A DNA stretch of 64,000 bases, taken from contig NZ_BFAZ01000006.1 of the NCBI RefSeq assembly GCF_003114815.1, forward strand, positions 310,001-374,000, read 5' to 3'. Below the pieces are notes generated by a model. It saw only the letters and a list, made by a program, of their open reading frames with translations. It did not search any database and had not been told where the DNA came from. The stretch comes from Leptospira ellinghausenii. Its GTDB lineage: Bacteria; Spirochaetota; Leptospiria; Leptospirales; Leptospiraceae. A program made the translations under genes and the position numbers. This document shows, piece by piece, positions 53,925 through 62,891 of the stretch (position 1 is its first letter; each line of letters begins with the position of its first letter).

Positions 53925-55202
53925 ATGGAAACAGCTGATTCTTCCCTTTCTGTTAGTGAAGTCAATCGCCGTATCAAGGCGAAATTACAAGACTCTCCCG
54001 AATTTAAAAACTTCTGGATCCGCGGAGAAATTTCGAATTTCAGCCAAACCAATAGTTCTGGTCACATGTATTTTTCCTTAAAAGATACAACAAGTGTGAT
54101 CAAATGTGCGTTTTTTTCCTTCCAAGCCAAAAACTATAAAGGTACTCCATTACGAAATGGAATGGAAATCCTTGTATATGGTTCTGTTTCTGTTTATGAA
54201 CCAGGTGGTTATTATAGTATCACAGTCCAAAAAATAGAAGAACTTGGCGAAGGTGATATCCTTCTTAAAATTGAAAAATTAAAAAAGTCATTAGCAGAAA
54301 AAGGGATCTTTGATGTTTCCCACAAACGGCCGTTACCTAAATTTCCGAAACGATTGGGGATTGTTACTTCACCAAAGGGAGCAGCCGTAGAAGACATCAT
54401 TCGAATTGCAACAGATCTCAATCCTTCGATTCAAATTTTAGTATCACCATGCCTTGTCCAAGGAGACGGTGCCGAAAATTCAATCATTGAAGCGATTAAA
54501 GAAATTAACGATCCTAAATGGGAAGTAGATGTCATCATTGCAGGACGTGGTGGTGGATCTTTTGAGGACCTGATGGCTTTCAACCAAGAAGCGGTTGTGA
54601 TGGCGTATTATCATTCTAGAATTCCCATCATCTCTGCTGTGGGACATGAAATTGACCGAGTGCTTACCGATTTAGCTGCAGATGCCACAACTCCAACACC
54701 CACTGCAGCAGCAAAATTAGCAATTCCCAATGTGTCTGATACTCTCATTCGTTTGGATGAAATGGAAGACCGATTGCGTTCTGCTCTGACTGGAGTGATA
54801 CGGATTGGAAAAGAAAAGTGGTCAGGTGTAACAAGTAGAGTGGTTTTCCAAAATCCTAAAGCAGTGTTAGAACCTAGGCAAAACCATTTGGATGAACTAT
54901 TAACAAAAATTTCTCTTCTTGGGAAAAACTACCTTGTCAAAAAACAAAGTGAATTTCAAAAATTTGATTCTTTCCAACAAAACTGGAAATCGTATTTGGA
55001 AAGAGTCCAAACAAAATACAAGCTCGCAGAACAACGATTAGATCACTTTTCTCCATTAGGAACACTTAAAAGAGGATACTCTGTACTCCGTAATTCAGAT
55101 AAACAAGTGATCTCTTCCATTTCACAAATTAAGGAAAAAGAATCATTGGAAGTTTTTTTATTCGATGGAAAACTCCAAGTAGAAGTAAAAGAAATCAAAT
55201 AG
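53925..55202 (+). CDS. xseA: Exodeoxyribonuclease VII large subunit XseA
   Basis: A 425-residue catalytic subunit of ExoVII, which degrades single-stranded DNA in both directions. An N-terminal OB-fold (about 1-105; FWIRGEISNFSQ and GHMYFSLKD) is followed by the catalytic domain (about 120-320; LGIVTSPKGAAVEDIIRI, ILVSPCLVQG, IIAGRGGGSFEDLMAFN, HEIDRVLTDLAADATTPTPTAAA). The C-terminal coiled coil binds XseB, and the final LKRGYSVLRNSDKQVI block is typical. The start immediately follows the permease stop codon. xseB follows after 9 bp. Confidence 0.96.
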   Translation: METADSSLSVSEVNRRIKAKLQDSPEFKNFWIRGEISNFSQTNSSGHMYFSLKDTTSVIKCAFFSFQAKNYKGTPLRNGMEILVYGSVSVYEPGGYYSITVQKIEELGEGDILLKIEKLKKSLAEKGIFDVSHKRPLPKFPKRLGIVTSPKGAAVEDIIRIATDLNPSIQILVSPCLVQGDGAENSIIEAIKEINDPKWEVDVIIAGRGGGSFEDLMAFNQEAVVMAYYHSRIPIISAVGHEIDRVLTDLAADATTPTPTAAAKLAIPNVSDTLIRLDEMEDRLRSALTGVIRIGKEKWSGVTSRVVFQNPKAVLEPRQNHLDELLTKISLLGKNYLVKKQSEFQKFDSFQQNWKSYLERVQTKYKLAEQRLDHFSPLGTLKRGYSVLRNSDKQVISSISQIKEKESLEVFLFDGKLQVEVKEIK

Positions 55203-55211
55203 GACCAAACG

Positions 55212-55487
55212 ATGGTAGAAAAAAAAACAATCAGTTTTGAAGAAGCAATCCGTGAATTGGAAGACATTGCGGAAAAATTAGAACGTGGAACCTTGTCTTT
55301 AGAAGATTCTATTAAGGCTTATGAACGTGGAATGGAACTGAAAAAAATCTGTTCAGAACGATTGGTGGATGCAGAAGCCAAAATTGAATTTTTAACCAAA
55401 GCTCCCAGCGGTGAAGTGGTGAAATCAACGGTGAAGAAAAAGAAGGAAGACACAACTTCTAATAAAGCGGAAGAAGATTTATTTTAA
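55212..55487 (+). CDS. xseB: Exodeoxyribonuclease VII small subunit XseB
   Basis: A 91-residue helical subunit that binds the coiled coil of Xse[20 protein letters not shown] and [17 protein letters not shown] are the family blocks in residues 8-47. A long lysine- and glutamate-rich C-terminal tail (about 62-91) is an extension over the ~80 residues seen in E. coli and is probably disordered. It lies between xseA and a sodium symporter gene, each within a few bases, so it is in the same operon. Confidence 0.95.
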   Translation: MVEKKTISFEEAIRELEDIAEKLERGTLSLEDSIKAYERGMELKKICSERLVDAEAKIEFLTKAPSGEVVKSTVKKKKEDTTSNKAEEDLF

Positions 55488-55490
55488 AGA

Positions 55491-56891
55491 ATGAATTTCC
55501 AGACCATTTTTATTTTAGCTTACCTCCTTGTCACAATCGGGATTGGAGTGTATGCAGCAAAAAAAGTAAAAAATTCAAAAGACTTTATCCTTGCGGGTAG
55601 AAGTTTACCCTTACCCATTTCAACTGCAGCTTTATTTGCCACTTGGTTTGGAAGTGAAACCATCCTCGGTTCCTCCGTCGAATTTGCAAAGGGTGGATTT
55701 TTATCCGTCATCCAAGATCCGTTTGGTGGGGCCCTTTGTTTATTTTTACTTGGTTTGGTTTTTGCAAAATACCTATACCGAATGCAAATCCTAACCTTTG
55801 GTGATTTTTATAAAAACCGATATGGTAAAAAAATGGAATTCATTGCAGGCATTTGCCTGATCTTTTCCTATTTTGGTTGGGTAGCTGCGCAATTTGTAGC
55901 ACTCGGAATAATGGTGCAAATTTTATTTGGGATCAACCAGTTTACTGCCATTGTCATTGGAGCATGTCTCGTTGTTTTTTATACTTACTTAGGTGGGATG
56001 TGGTCTGTTTCCTTAACCGATTTTTTCCAATCCATTTCCATCATCATTGGACTCGTCGTAGTGATCATTGAATTGAATGGTATTAAACCTATTTGGTCAT
56101 CTATCTCAGAAAAACCAGATGGTTTTTTTCGATTTTTTCCTGAATCCAATTACCATGCTTGGACTTTGTACCTATCGGCTTGGATGGTTGTTGGTTTTGG
56201 CTCTTTACCCCAACAAGATATTTTCCAAAGAGTGATGTCTGCTAAATCAGAAAAGGTAGCCATTAGAGCATCTTATTTATCTTCCGTATTGTACTTGTTA
56301 TTTGCGATGATCCCTCTTTTATTAGGTCTCCATGCAAAAAGTCTAATCCCAGATTTTGATTTAAATTCAGAAACAGGACAACTTCTAATCCCAACTATGA
56401 TTTCTAAATTTTCCAACCCTTGGATTCAGGTTTTATTTTTTTCAGCACTCATTTCTGCTATTCTATCAACTGCATCAGGCGCCATCCTTGCTCCTTCTTC
56501 TATATTATCTGAGAATATTCTAAAATATGCATTTAATGACATGAACGATAAAAAGCTTTTATTACTCTCAAGAGTATCGGTTCTAATCATTGCAGGAATT
56601 TCATTTTTACTCGCGGTGGGAAAACCTTCGATTTATGCACTAGTCGAAGATTCGGGAGGAATCTCCCTTGTTACCCTATTCATTCCCATGGTATTTGGCT
56701 TATTAAGCAAAAGAGCAGATGAACGTTCCGCTCTTTTTTCTTTGATTGTTGGCATCGTTACATGGCTTATCTTAGAAGTGTATGGGGATGATATGACAAG
56801 CCATTTTTATGGAACAATCGCAAGTCTCATCGCCATTCTTTTAGGTATCTATTGTTTCCCTAAAAAAGAGAAATCTCAATTAACCACGTAA
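55491..56891 (+). CDS. Sodium:solute symporter (SSS family)
   Basis: A 466-residue inner-membrane cotransporter with about 13 helices. The start has the LeuT-fold unwound helix [25 protein letters not shown], followed by [21 protein letters not shown] and [23 protein letters not shown]; the last includes the Na+-binding helix 8 Ser residues. It resembles the pantothenate/proline/glucose-type SSS members, but the substrate cannot be set. It starts 3 bp after xseB. Its last 32 bp overlap the convergent ddl gene, so both C-termini share DNA. Confidence 0.88.
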   Translation: MNFQTIFILAYLLVTIGIGVYAAKKVKNSKDFILAGRSLPLPISTAALFATWFGSETILGSSVEFAKGGFLSVIQDPFGGALCLFLLGLVFAKYLYRMQILTFGDFYKNRYGKKMEFIAGICLIFSYFGWVAAQFVALGIMVQILFGINQFTAIVIGACLVVFYTYLGGMWSVSLTDFFQSISIIIGLVVVIIELNGIKPIWSSISEKPDGFFRFFPESNYHAWTLYLSAWMVVGFGSLPQQDIFQRVMSAKSEKVAIRASYLSSVLYLLFAMIPLLLGLHAKSLIPDFDLNSETGQLLIPTMISKFSNPWIQVLFFSALISAILSTASGAILAPSSILSENILKYAFNDMNDKKLLLLSRVSVLIIAGISFLLAVGKPSIYALVEDSGGISLVTLFIPMVFGLLSKRADERSALFSLIVGIVTWLILEVYGDDMTSHFYGTIASLIAILLGIYCFPKKEKSQLTT

Positions 56892-57909
56892 ACACTTGTT
56901 TCATATCGACTCCCAAAGCTTTTGCCTGTTGTGGGATAAGGCTTGTGCCAGTCATTCCAGGTAAAGTATTTGTTTCCAAAACATAAGGAACACCATCAGC
57001 GATGATAAAATCAGTTCTGGAATAACCCTTACATCCTAAGATAACATGGCATTTTAAACTGTATTCTTGTAGTGTTTTAGTAATCTCATCACCTACGGGT
57101 GCAGGTGTGATTTCCTCACTTGCGCCTTTGGTGTATTTTGCTTCAAAATCAAAAAATTCTGACTTAGGCCTAATTTCAGTTGGAACAAGAGAAAATGCAT
57201 TTCGTTTTTTTCCTTCTGGTTTTTCTAAAACACCAATCGATACTTCTGTTCCTGAAACCAATTTTTGAACAAGGACACGGTCTTCCGATACAAATATTTT
57301 ATCAACGAGAGTAATTGCTTCTTCAGGCGTTTTAGCCATTCCTGTATTCACACTTGATCCACCTAACGTGGGCTTAATGAAGACTGGATAGGGAAATGGT
57401 AGATTTAATAGCACTTTTCTTGGATCAGACTGAACACGTTCAAGCTCACAAAAAGGTGCCACAGGGATTCCTATGGATTGGAAGAGTAAATTGGCTCTAA
57501 ATTTATCCATCGCTAAGGCAGATGCAAGGACACCAGACCCAGTATGAGGAATGCCCATTGTATCCAAAAATCCTTGGATCCTACCATCTTCCCCAGCTCC
57601 TCCGTGTAATCCGAGGAAGGCGGAAGTAAACCCATGTTTCCCTAATTGACTAGGATCACTCGAGGATTCAATTTGATTTGTTTGGTTAAATTCTCGTGAA
57701 AATTCAATTTCGGATTTCCCCGTTGGGTCAGGGTAATTGGGTTCTGTTACCGTTGGGATCCAAAATTTTCCGCTCATATCAATGTAGATGGGGCATACGT
57801 CGTATTTTTCCCTATCAATTGTAGCGAATATAAAAGCAGAGGAACGGATGGAAATGATATGTTCTCCAGAGACCCCTCCGAAAAGTAATGCGATTTTTAA
57901 TTTTGGCAT
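56860..57909 (-). CDS. ddl: D-alanine--D-alanine ligase
   Basis: ATP-grasp enzyme that makes the D-Ala-D-Ala end of the peptidoglycan precursor. The 349 residues carry [17 protein letters not shown] (N-terminal Glu), [29 protein letters not shown], the glycine loop GGSSVNTG, and the C-terminal ETNTLPGMT with metal ligands. No residue typical of D-Ala-D-Lac ligases is obvious, but the omega-loop could be checked. The gene diverges from the exported repeat protein with 47 bp between them and overlaps the symporter gene by 32 bp at the 3' end. Confidence 0.96.
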   Translation of the reverse strand: MPKLKIALLFGGVSGEHIISIRSSAFIFATIDREKYDVCPIYIDMSGKFWIPTVTEPNYPDPTGKSEIEFSREFNQTNQIESSSDPSQLGKHGFTSAFLGLHGGAGEDGRIQGFLDTMGIPHTGSGVLASALAMDKFRANLLFQSIGIPVAPFCELERVQSDPRKVLLNLPFPYPVFIKPTLGGSSVNTGMAKTPEEAITLVDKIFVSEDRVLVQKLVSGTEVSIGVLEKPEGKKRNAFSLVPTEIRPKSEFFDFEAKYTKGASEEITPAPVGDEITKTLQEYSLKCHVILGCKGYSRTDFIIADGVPYVLETNTLPGMTGTSLIPQQAKALGVDMKQVFTWLIEISLF

Positions 57910-57956
57910 GAAATCACTTGATTCCTTTACATGAAAGTGAATGATATTGAAATTAC

Positions 57957-59366
57957 GTGGATTCCCGCTTTAAAATTCAATTCGGATTTGTTTTTTCTCT
58001 TTTCTTTCTAACTTCTTCCTTATTTGCAAAAATTCCAAATTCCTTTACAGAAGATATCAAATCGGATTATTCTCAATTTTGGTTTTTATACGAAAGCGAA
58101 ACCAGAGGCAGACAGAACTTCTTCGCCATTCGTCCTTTTTATATGTCTTTTTCTGACAAAACTTATGCCTTTCGATTTCATAGCTACCTCTCCCCGATTT
58201 ATTACAAAGAAGAAACCAATTATTGGTACACTTGGTCTTCCTTATTTTTCTTTAGTGGGACTGGTTTTAAACATGAGGAAGGTGATGAAGATGAAGACAT
58301 TTTATTCACTCCACTTTTTTTATGGGGGAAAGGTGAATCACAAAGAGAAAATTATTACAGTGTATTCCCACTTTATGGAAAAATCAGAAACAAACTCTCC
58401 TACCAAGAATTAAATTATGTTTTATTTCCCATCTATTCAGAATGGAGATACAAAACATATAAGGCTAGATCCATTGTATGGCCACTTGTCATGTGGGGAG
58501 GTTCGGAAACAAGAGATGACTTTCGGATCTTTCCTTTGTATTCGAAAAAATCAAATGAAGGTAAATACAAACGTTATTCAGTCTTATGGCCTTTTTTCCA
58601 ATGGGGCGAAGAGAGGTTAGATAAAAAGGAACCAACTTCGTATCAGATTTTTTTTCCATTCTACAACCAAAAGAGTTCCGTAGACGGGAACATGAAAAGT
58701 CATGCTTTTCTTTGGTTTCCTTTGCTTAACTCACTTTTTTCGTATGGATATGACAAAAAAACGGGACAAACGAATTACACAGCACTCTTTATATTTTTCC
58801 AATACACAACTTCAGTCAAAAAAGATACAGAGAAACTTGTGTTTTTTCCTTTTTATGGCTATTCTTATTTCGCAAACAAAGAAGCCGAATTTATCACTCC
58901 TTTTTATATCCGATTGTCTCAGAATACTTCTCATCTCAAATCGACATCTCATTTTATTTTACCATTTTATTCCCATATGAAAAATGAATACGTCCAAACA
59001 GGAAGGGAAGATTATTATTGGAAACTTTGGCCATTCTTTCGGTACCACAAAGATCCAGAAGGCAATTTTGGATGGAATACACTCGCAATCATTCCCGTTC
59101 GTTTTGAAGTGATGGAAGATGTTTGGGAACCAATTTTTTCTATCATTGAATACAAGAGGTCATCTAATGGAGAAAAACGATTGCACCTGATTACTAGATT
59201 GTACACTCATCGTTGGACTCATGATGAAACTCATATCCATATCCCGATCATAATGGAATTTTCAAAAACAAATACAGGCTTTTCATATGAGTTTGCCTAC
59301 GGACTCTTTGGAATTGATACAAGGGCAGAAACAAATCACTACAAATTCTTTTGGTGGAAAATATGA
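57957..59366 (+). CDS. Exported aromatic-repeat protein, probable beta-barrel, linked to mlaEFD
   Basis: A 469-residue protein with a signal peptide (about 1-24, ending SLFAKIP) and no lipobox. The mature chain is built of a repeated strand pattern about 25-30 residues long, ending in a short aromatic-Pro motif: [64 protein letters not shown]. It is rich in Tyr, Phe and Trp and has alternating patterns, as in outer-membrane beta-barrels. No family is recognised. The start is a GTG; an in-frame stop lies just upstream. The mlaE start overlaps its stop codon (ATGA), so it is translationally coupled to a lipid transport operon. Confidence 0.75.
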   Translation: MDSRFKIQFGFVFSLFFLTSSLFAKIPNSFTEDIKSDYSQFWFLYESETRGRQNFFAIRPFYMSFSDKTYAFRFHSYLSPIYYKEETNYWYTWSSLFFFSGTGFKHEEGDEDEDILFTPLFLWGKGESQRENYYSVFPLYGKIRNKLSYQELNYVLFPIYSEWRYKTYKARSIVWPLVMWGGSETRDDFRIFPLYSKKSNEGKYKRYSVLWPFFQWGEERLDKKEPTSYQIFFPFYNQKSSVDGNMKSHAFLWFPLLNSLFSYGYDKKTGQTNYTALFIFFQYTTSVKKDTEKLVFFPFYGYSYFANKEAEFITPFYIRLSQNTSHLKSTSHFILPFYSHMKNEYVQTGREDYYWKLWPFFRYHKDPEGNFGWNTLAIIPVRFEVMEDVWEPIFSIIEYKRSSNGEKRLHLITRLYTHRWTHDETHIHIPIIMEFSKTNTGFSYEFAYGLFGIDTRAETNHYKFFWWKI

Positions 59367-60139
59367 TCCAAATGTATCGCAAAACCATAGAACCTCTTTT
59401 GTATGCAATTGGTTATACTGTATTGTTATTATTTCGAGCTATTGGACAATCGCATCATTTGTATTTCAAACGCCGTGAAATCTTAGAACAAATGTTCATT
59501 GCTGGAGTTGGATCTTTATTTGTTGTGTCCATTGTATCAGTTTTTACGGGTATGATCCTTGGGATTAACACAGGACTTGGACTTCGCGATTTCGGAGCCG
59601 AAGGACAAATCGGACTACTACTTACGATTACATTGACAAGAGAAATGTCTCCTTTTATGACTTCTCTCATCCTTGCAGCATCCGTTGGTTCAGCTATGGC
59701 TGCCGAAATCGGAACAATGAAAGTTTCTGAAGAAATTGATGCTTTAGAAGTTATGTCCATTAATCCTGTCCGATACCTTGTGATGCCAAGGATTGTTGGT
59801 TTTTCTATTATGGTTCCGGTTCTCTGTGTTTACTCATCCGCATTAGGTATATTAGGTGGTGGTATTGTAGGTCATTTCCAGTTAGGGATTGATATCATTA
59901 GCTATTTCCAAGATGTATATTACCGAATTTCATCGGTACCTGGACTAAAAGATTTATATGTTGGCCTTTTAAAAGGTTATGTATTTGGTATATCCATTGC
60001 GACCATATCGTGTAGCCAAGGACTTCGTACAGAAGGTGGGGCCATTGGTGTAGGCCAAACAACGAGGAAAGCAGTTGTCACTTCCTTTCTCATGGTCATT
60101 TTTTCAGGGTATGTGCTCACAGCCCTCTTCTATAAGTAA
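59363..60139 (+). CDS. mlaE: MlaE-like phospholipid ABC transporter permease
   Basis: A 258-residue inner-membrane permease of the MlaE/YrbE family. Five to six helices with the family blocks [40 protein letters not shown] and [13 protein letters not shown] are all present, as is the final [24 protein letters not shown]. It moves phospholipids between the inner membrane and an MCE-domain partner. I chose the ATG at 59363, which overlaps the preceding stop codon; TTG at 59351 is in frame. mlaF starts 8 bp after its stop, and mlaD follows. Confidence 0.93.
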   Translation: MIQMYRKTIEPLLYAIGYTVLLLFRAIGQSHHLYFKRREILEQMFIAGVGSLFVVSIVSVFTGMILGINTGLGLRDFGAEGQIGLLLTITLTREMSPFMTSLILAASVGSAMAAEIGTMKVSEEIDALEVMSINPVRYLVMPRIVGFSIMVPVLCVYSSALGILGGGIVGHFQLGIDIISYFQDVYYRISSVPGLKDLYVGLLKGYVFGISIATISCSQGLRTEGGAIGVGQTTRKAVVTSFLMVIFSGYVLTALFYK

Positions 60140-60147
60140 AGGACAGT

Positions 60148-60936
60148 ATGGAACCATTTGCCATTGAAATGAAAAATGTTCACAAAACCTTCGGTAAACG
60201 TAAAATCCTCAGAGGGATGAATTTACAAGTCAAACAAGGTGAAACGATGGTCATCCTTGGACCTTCTGGAACCGGAAAATCTGTGAGTCTCAAACACATC
60301 ACAGGTTTGCTTGACCCTGATGAAGGAGATTGTTTTATTTATGGAGAATCCATAGTCCATGCCAATGAAAAAAAACGAGAAGAGTTACGTTCTAAGTTAG
60401 GTGTTCTTTTCCAATCGGGGGCTCTTATCAATTGGCTTACCGTGTATGAAAACGTAGCACTTCCCTTACGAGAACATAAAATCGCCGATGGAGTTGAGCT
60501 GGATCGGATTGTGATGGAAAAATTACAATGGTTGGATTTGGTTCCGGCAAAGGATACCCTACCCAGTAATATTTCAGGTGGGATGAAAAAACGTGTGGGA
60601 CTTGCCCGTGCTCTCACATCCCAACCAAAAATCGTCATGTATGACGAACCAACCTCTGGCCTTGATCCAGTGATGTCCAATGTCATCAACGACCTTGTCA
60701 TTCGTTTACAAAAAGAATTAGGCCTCACATCCATTGTGGTGACACATGATATGAATTCAGCGTATCGAATTGCAGATCGGATTAGTTTTTTATATGAAGG
60801 AAAAGTCCAATTTTGTGGAACACCTGAAGAGATCCAAGCGTCCAAAGATCCAGTGATCCAACAATTCATTCATGGAAATACCGTAGGTCCCATGATACTC
60901 GACCACTCGGAATTAAAAAAAGGAAAATCCAATTGA
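60148..60936 (+). CDS. mlaF: MlaF-like phospholipid ABC transporter ATPase
   Basis: A 262-residue ABC ATPase. Walker A is [14 protein letters not shown] (about 38), the signature is [15 protein letters not shown] (with the GG-M-K-K-R variant usual in MlaF), Walker B is [13 protein letters not shown], and the switch His is in [12 protein letters not shown]. The SGTGKS form and C-terminal NTVGPMIL are also typical of the MlaF group. It works with MlaE and MlaD. An MlaB-like STAS protein is not encoded beside it. Confidence 0.95.
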   Translation: MEPFAIEMKNVHKTFGKRKILRGMNLQVKQGETMVILGPSGTGKSVSLKHITGLLDPDEGDCFIYGESIVHANEKKREELRSKLGVLFQSGALINWLTVYENVALPLREHKIADGVELDRIVMEKLQWLDLVPAKDTLPSNISGGMKKRVGLARALTSQPKIVMYDEPTSGLDPVMSNVINDLVIRLQKELGLTSIVVTHDMNSAYRIADRISFLYEGKVQFCGTPEEIQASKDPVIQQFIHGNTVGPMILDHSELKKGKSN

Positions 60937-60968
60937 CTTTGTTCACACAAATAGGAGAAATTTAGGGA

Positions 60969-61742
60969 ATGCCTACCATAGGTCGTGCTCTCATTGTTGG
61001 TCTTTTATTCATTTTTTCACTCGTAGCCGTAGGTTATTTTACGATTGTAACGGAAGGTGGACCGTTCCAAAAGTCGGGTTACCAACTCCCTGTTTATTTC
61101 CCTGATGCAGAAGGGATTAAAATAGGAAACAAGGTGACCATCCATGGGGTTCCTTTTGGGTATGTTTCCAAAATCCGTTTGGTTCAAATTGATGAAATGG
61201 GAAATTTATTACCAGAAGGGGAAACTGGGATTGGAACGAAAGTAGAACTCACCTTACTCCTCAAAGGCAAGGTCCAACTTTTTTCCAATTACGAAATCAC
61301 GATCAAAAACGAAAGTTTGCTCTCAGGTCGTGTGGTTGCCCTTGACCCAGGGTCCAAATTCCCTGTGGATCCCAAAACCAAAGAATACATGATGGCAGAA
61401 GAACCACTCAGTAAAATTGAAATTTCTCCTAAATCGGGGAAACTCCTTCCCATCCAAGGGAAAGTCACCCAAGACCCACTTGTGTCACTCTCAGAGCTCA
61501 TTGCAGAAAACAGGTCTGATATCCGTAAAACAGTGCAAAATATCGCGAATATCACAGGGAAAATCAACGAAGGCCAGGGAACCTTGGGAAAACTCATCAA
61601 TGAAAGTGACGTTCACAAATCTGTGAACACGACCTTGGGAGATGCCCAAGTGGTTCTCAAGGAACTGAGAGAAGGTTTGGAAGATACTAGGGAACAAGCC
61701 CCCGTCACAAGTTTCATTCGTTCGGCTCTGAGTGCTTTTTAA
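60969..61742 (+). CDS. mlaD: MlaD-like MCE-domain protein
   Basis: A 257-residue protein with one N-terminal membrane helix (about 7-29) and a periplasmic MCE domain (about 36-135; [32 protein letters not shown] is the family core). The C-terminal ~110 residues are helical with [21 protein letters not shown], typical of the alpha-helical tail of MlaD proteins, and end in basic/hydrophobic residues. It forms the periplasmic lipid-binding ring of the MlaFED complex. No MlaC or MlaA gene follows; the exported repeat protein upstream may fill the outer role. A gap of 178 bp precedes lpxC. Confidence 0.92.
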   Translation: MPTIGRALIVGLLFIFSLVAVGYFTIVTEGGPFQKSGYQLPVYFPDAEGIKIGNKVTIHGVPFGYVSKIRLVQIDEMGNLLPEGETGIGTKVELTLLLKGKVQLFSNYEITIKNESLLSGRVVALDPGSKFPVDPKTKEYMMAEEPLSKIEISPKSGKLLPIQGKVTQDPLVSLSELIAENRSDIRKTVQNIANITGKINEGQGTLGKLINESDVHKSVNTTLGDAQVVLKELREGLEDTREQAPVTSFIRSALSAF

Positions 61743-61850
61743 GGACTAACACGGAGAATACGGCCTCATTTGTAGCAAAAATTAGGTTAAAATCCTGGTT
61801 TTCCCGTCCGTCACAATTCCACCACACTGTTGTAAAAAAGAGACATTTTT

Positions 61851-61879
61851 TTGGATTCGGGTTTCGGTTTTGGTATTGT
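61851..61879 (+). promoter_or_regulatory. Predicted lpxC promoter with extended -10
   Basis: TTGGAT (61851-61856) and TATTGT (61874-61879), 17 bases apart, with TG before the -10 (TGgTATTGT), an extended -10. The predicted transcription start is near 61886, the first base of the lpxC leader hairpin. The -35 matches only in TTG, so the assignment rests on spacing and the -10. Confidence 0.45.
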
Positions 61880-61885
61880 CCGAGG

Positions 61886-61918
61886 TCAGATTCCTACAAT
61901 TTTGTATGTAGGAACTGA
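61886..61918 (+). promoter_or_regulatory. Hairpin hiding the lpxC ribosome-binding site
   Basis: TCAG, a bulged A, and TTCCTACA (61886-61898) pair with TGTAGGAA and CTGA (61907-61918) in twelve Watson-Crick pairs around an eight-base loop; two more G-U pairs can extend the base. The right arm contains AGGAA (61910-61914), the only Shine-Dalgarno-like sequence for the lpxC ATG at 61921. The whole stem ends two bases before the start codon, so the mRNA would be closed unless the hairpin melts or is opened by a factor. It may also be a palindromic protein site. Confidence 0.65.
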
Positions 61919-61920
61919 TT

Positions 61921-62829
61921 ATGCAAACGGCAATCCACAGAAAAACGATCCAAAATTCGATTACACTCAAAGGAATTGGCGTCCATTCTGGTAAAGTGGT
62001 GACTCTTCGCCTGCATCCTGCTGAGGCAAATACTGGACTTATCTTTTATCTTTATAGAGGCACCCAAAAAGTCAGAATCCCAGTTTCCCTGGACCATGTG
62101 GTAGACACAAGTAACGCAACGACCATCGGCGATGGTAGTTCCAATCGGGTCCAAACCATCGAACACTTACTCGCAGCAGTCCACACCTTAGGCATTACTG
62201 ATTGTATCTTTGAAATTGATTCCGTAGAAGTTCCGATTATGGATGGATCCTCCCTACCATTTTGGGAAGGCATTCGCTCCGCAGGGATTCGTGTCCTCGA
62301 CGAAACCGTGGAACCCATTACCATTACAAACCCCATTTGGGTCGTTGACGGGGACAAATACCTCGTAATGCTCCCTTCCGATGAATTAAAAGTCACTTAT
62401 AGTATCGATTTTAACCACCCACTCCTCAGAGGTCAGTCCTATACCACTACTCTTGACGAATCCATTTTGGGAACGGACATCCTACCTGCGAGAACCTTCG
62501 GGTTTTTGAAAGATGTGGAAGCCCTCCAAGCAAGAGGACTTGCTATGGGCGGATCCCTCGACAATGCAGTAGTTCTCACCGATGATGGTTACCTCAACGA
62601 CCATCTGCGTTATGACAATGAATGTGTTCGCCATAAAATCCTTGACCTAATTGGAGATTTAGCAGTGATGGGTCGTCCTTTCAGAGGCCACCTCATTGCA
62701 TCCAAAGCGGGTCACGCTCTCGACATTTCCCTTGCAAAATGCATCATGAGCCAAGTGACGGGAAACGAACTCACACAGTACAAAAGCAAACGGATTCCAC
62801 TTTTCTCTAAAAAAGAAGCCGCGCGGTAG
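61921..62829 (+). CDS. lpxC: UDP-3-O-acyl-N-acetylglucosamine deacetylase LpxC
   Basis: Zinc amidase for the committed step of lipid A synthesis. The 302 residues include ITLKGIGVHSGK, the zinc ligand His82 in TIEHLLAAVHTLG with its Glu81, PIMDGSSLPFW, then RHKILDLIGDLAVMG with zinc ligands His238 and Asp242, and the catalytic His265 in SKAGHALD. Numbers agree closely with E. coli LpxC, so the protein should be active. In many bacteria LpxC amount is tightly controlled; here a long hairpin covers the ribosome-binding site. ptsI follows after 62 bp. Confidence 0.97.
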   Translation: MQTAIHRKTIQNSITLKGIGVHSGKVVTLRLHPAEANTGLIFYLYRGTQKVRIPVSLDHVVDTSNATTIGDGSSNRVQTIEHLLAAVHTLGITDCIFEIDSVEVPIMDGSSLPFWEGIRSAGIRVLDETVEPITITNPIWVVDGDKYLVMLPSDELKVTYSIDFNHPLLRGQSYTTTLDESILGTDILPARTFGFLKDVEALQARGLAMGGSLDNAVVLTDDGYLNDHLRYDNECVRHKILDLIGDLAVMGRPFRGHLIASKAGHALDISLAKCIMSQVTGNELTQYKSKRIPLFSKKEAAR

Positions 62830-62858
62830 TTCGGATCTTTTTTTACTTTCCAAACTAG

Positions 62859-62886
62859 CCTAAACCAAAATTATTTTTGGCATAGG
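62859..62886 (+). promoter_or_regulatory. Hairpin before ptsI
   Basis: CCTA (62859-62862) and CCAAAA (62865-62870) pair with TTTTGG (62875-62880) and TAGG (62883-62886), with a two-by-two internal loop. The TAGG arm is the only purine-rich site at suitable spacing from the ATG at 62892, so translation could be restrained. The stem is AT-rich and weak, and it could also be just the end of the lpxC transcript. Confidence 0.3.
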
Positions 62887-62891
62887 TTCGG

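Noticed and set aside
60339..60869. 176-codon open frame antisense to mlaF
   Set aside because: The forward strand has all ABC ATPase motifs; the antisense product is Ser/Arg-rich noise.
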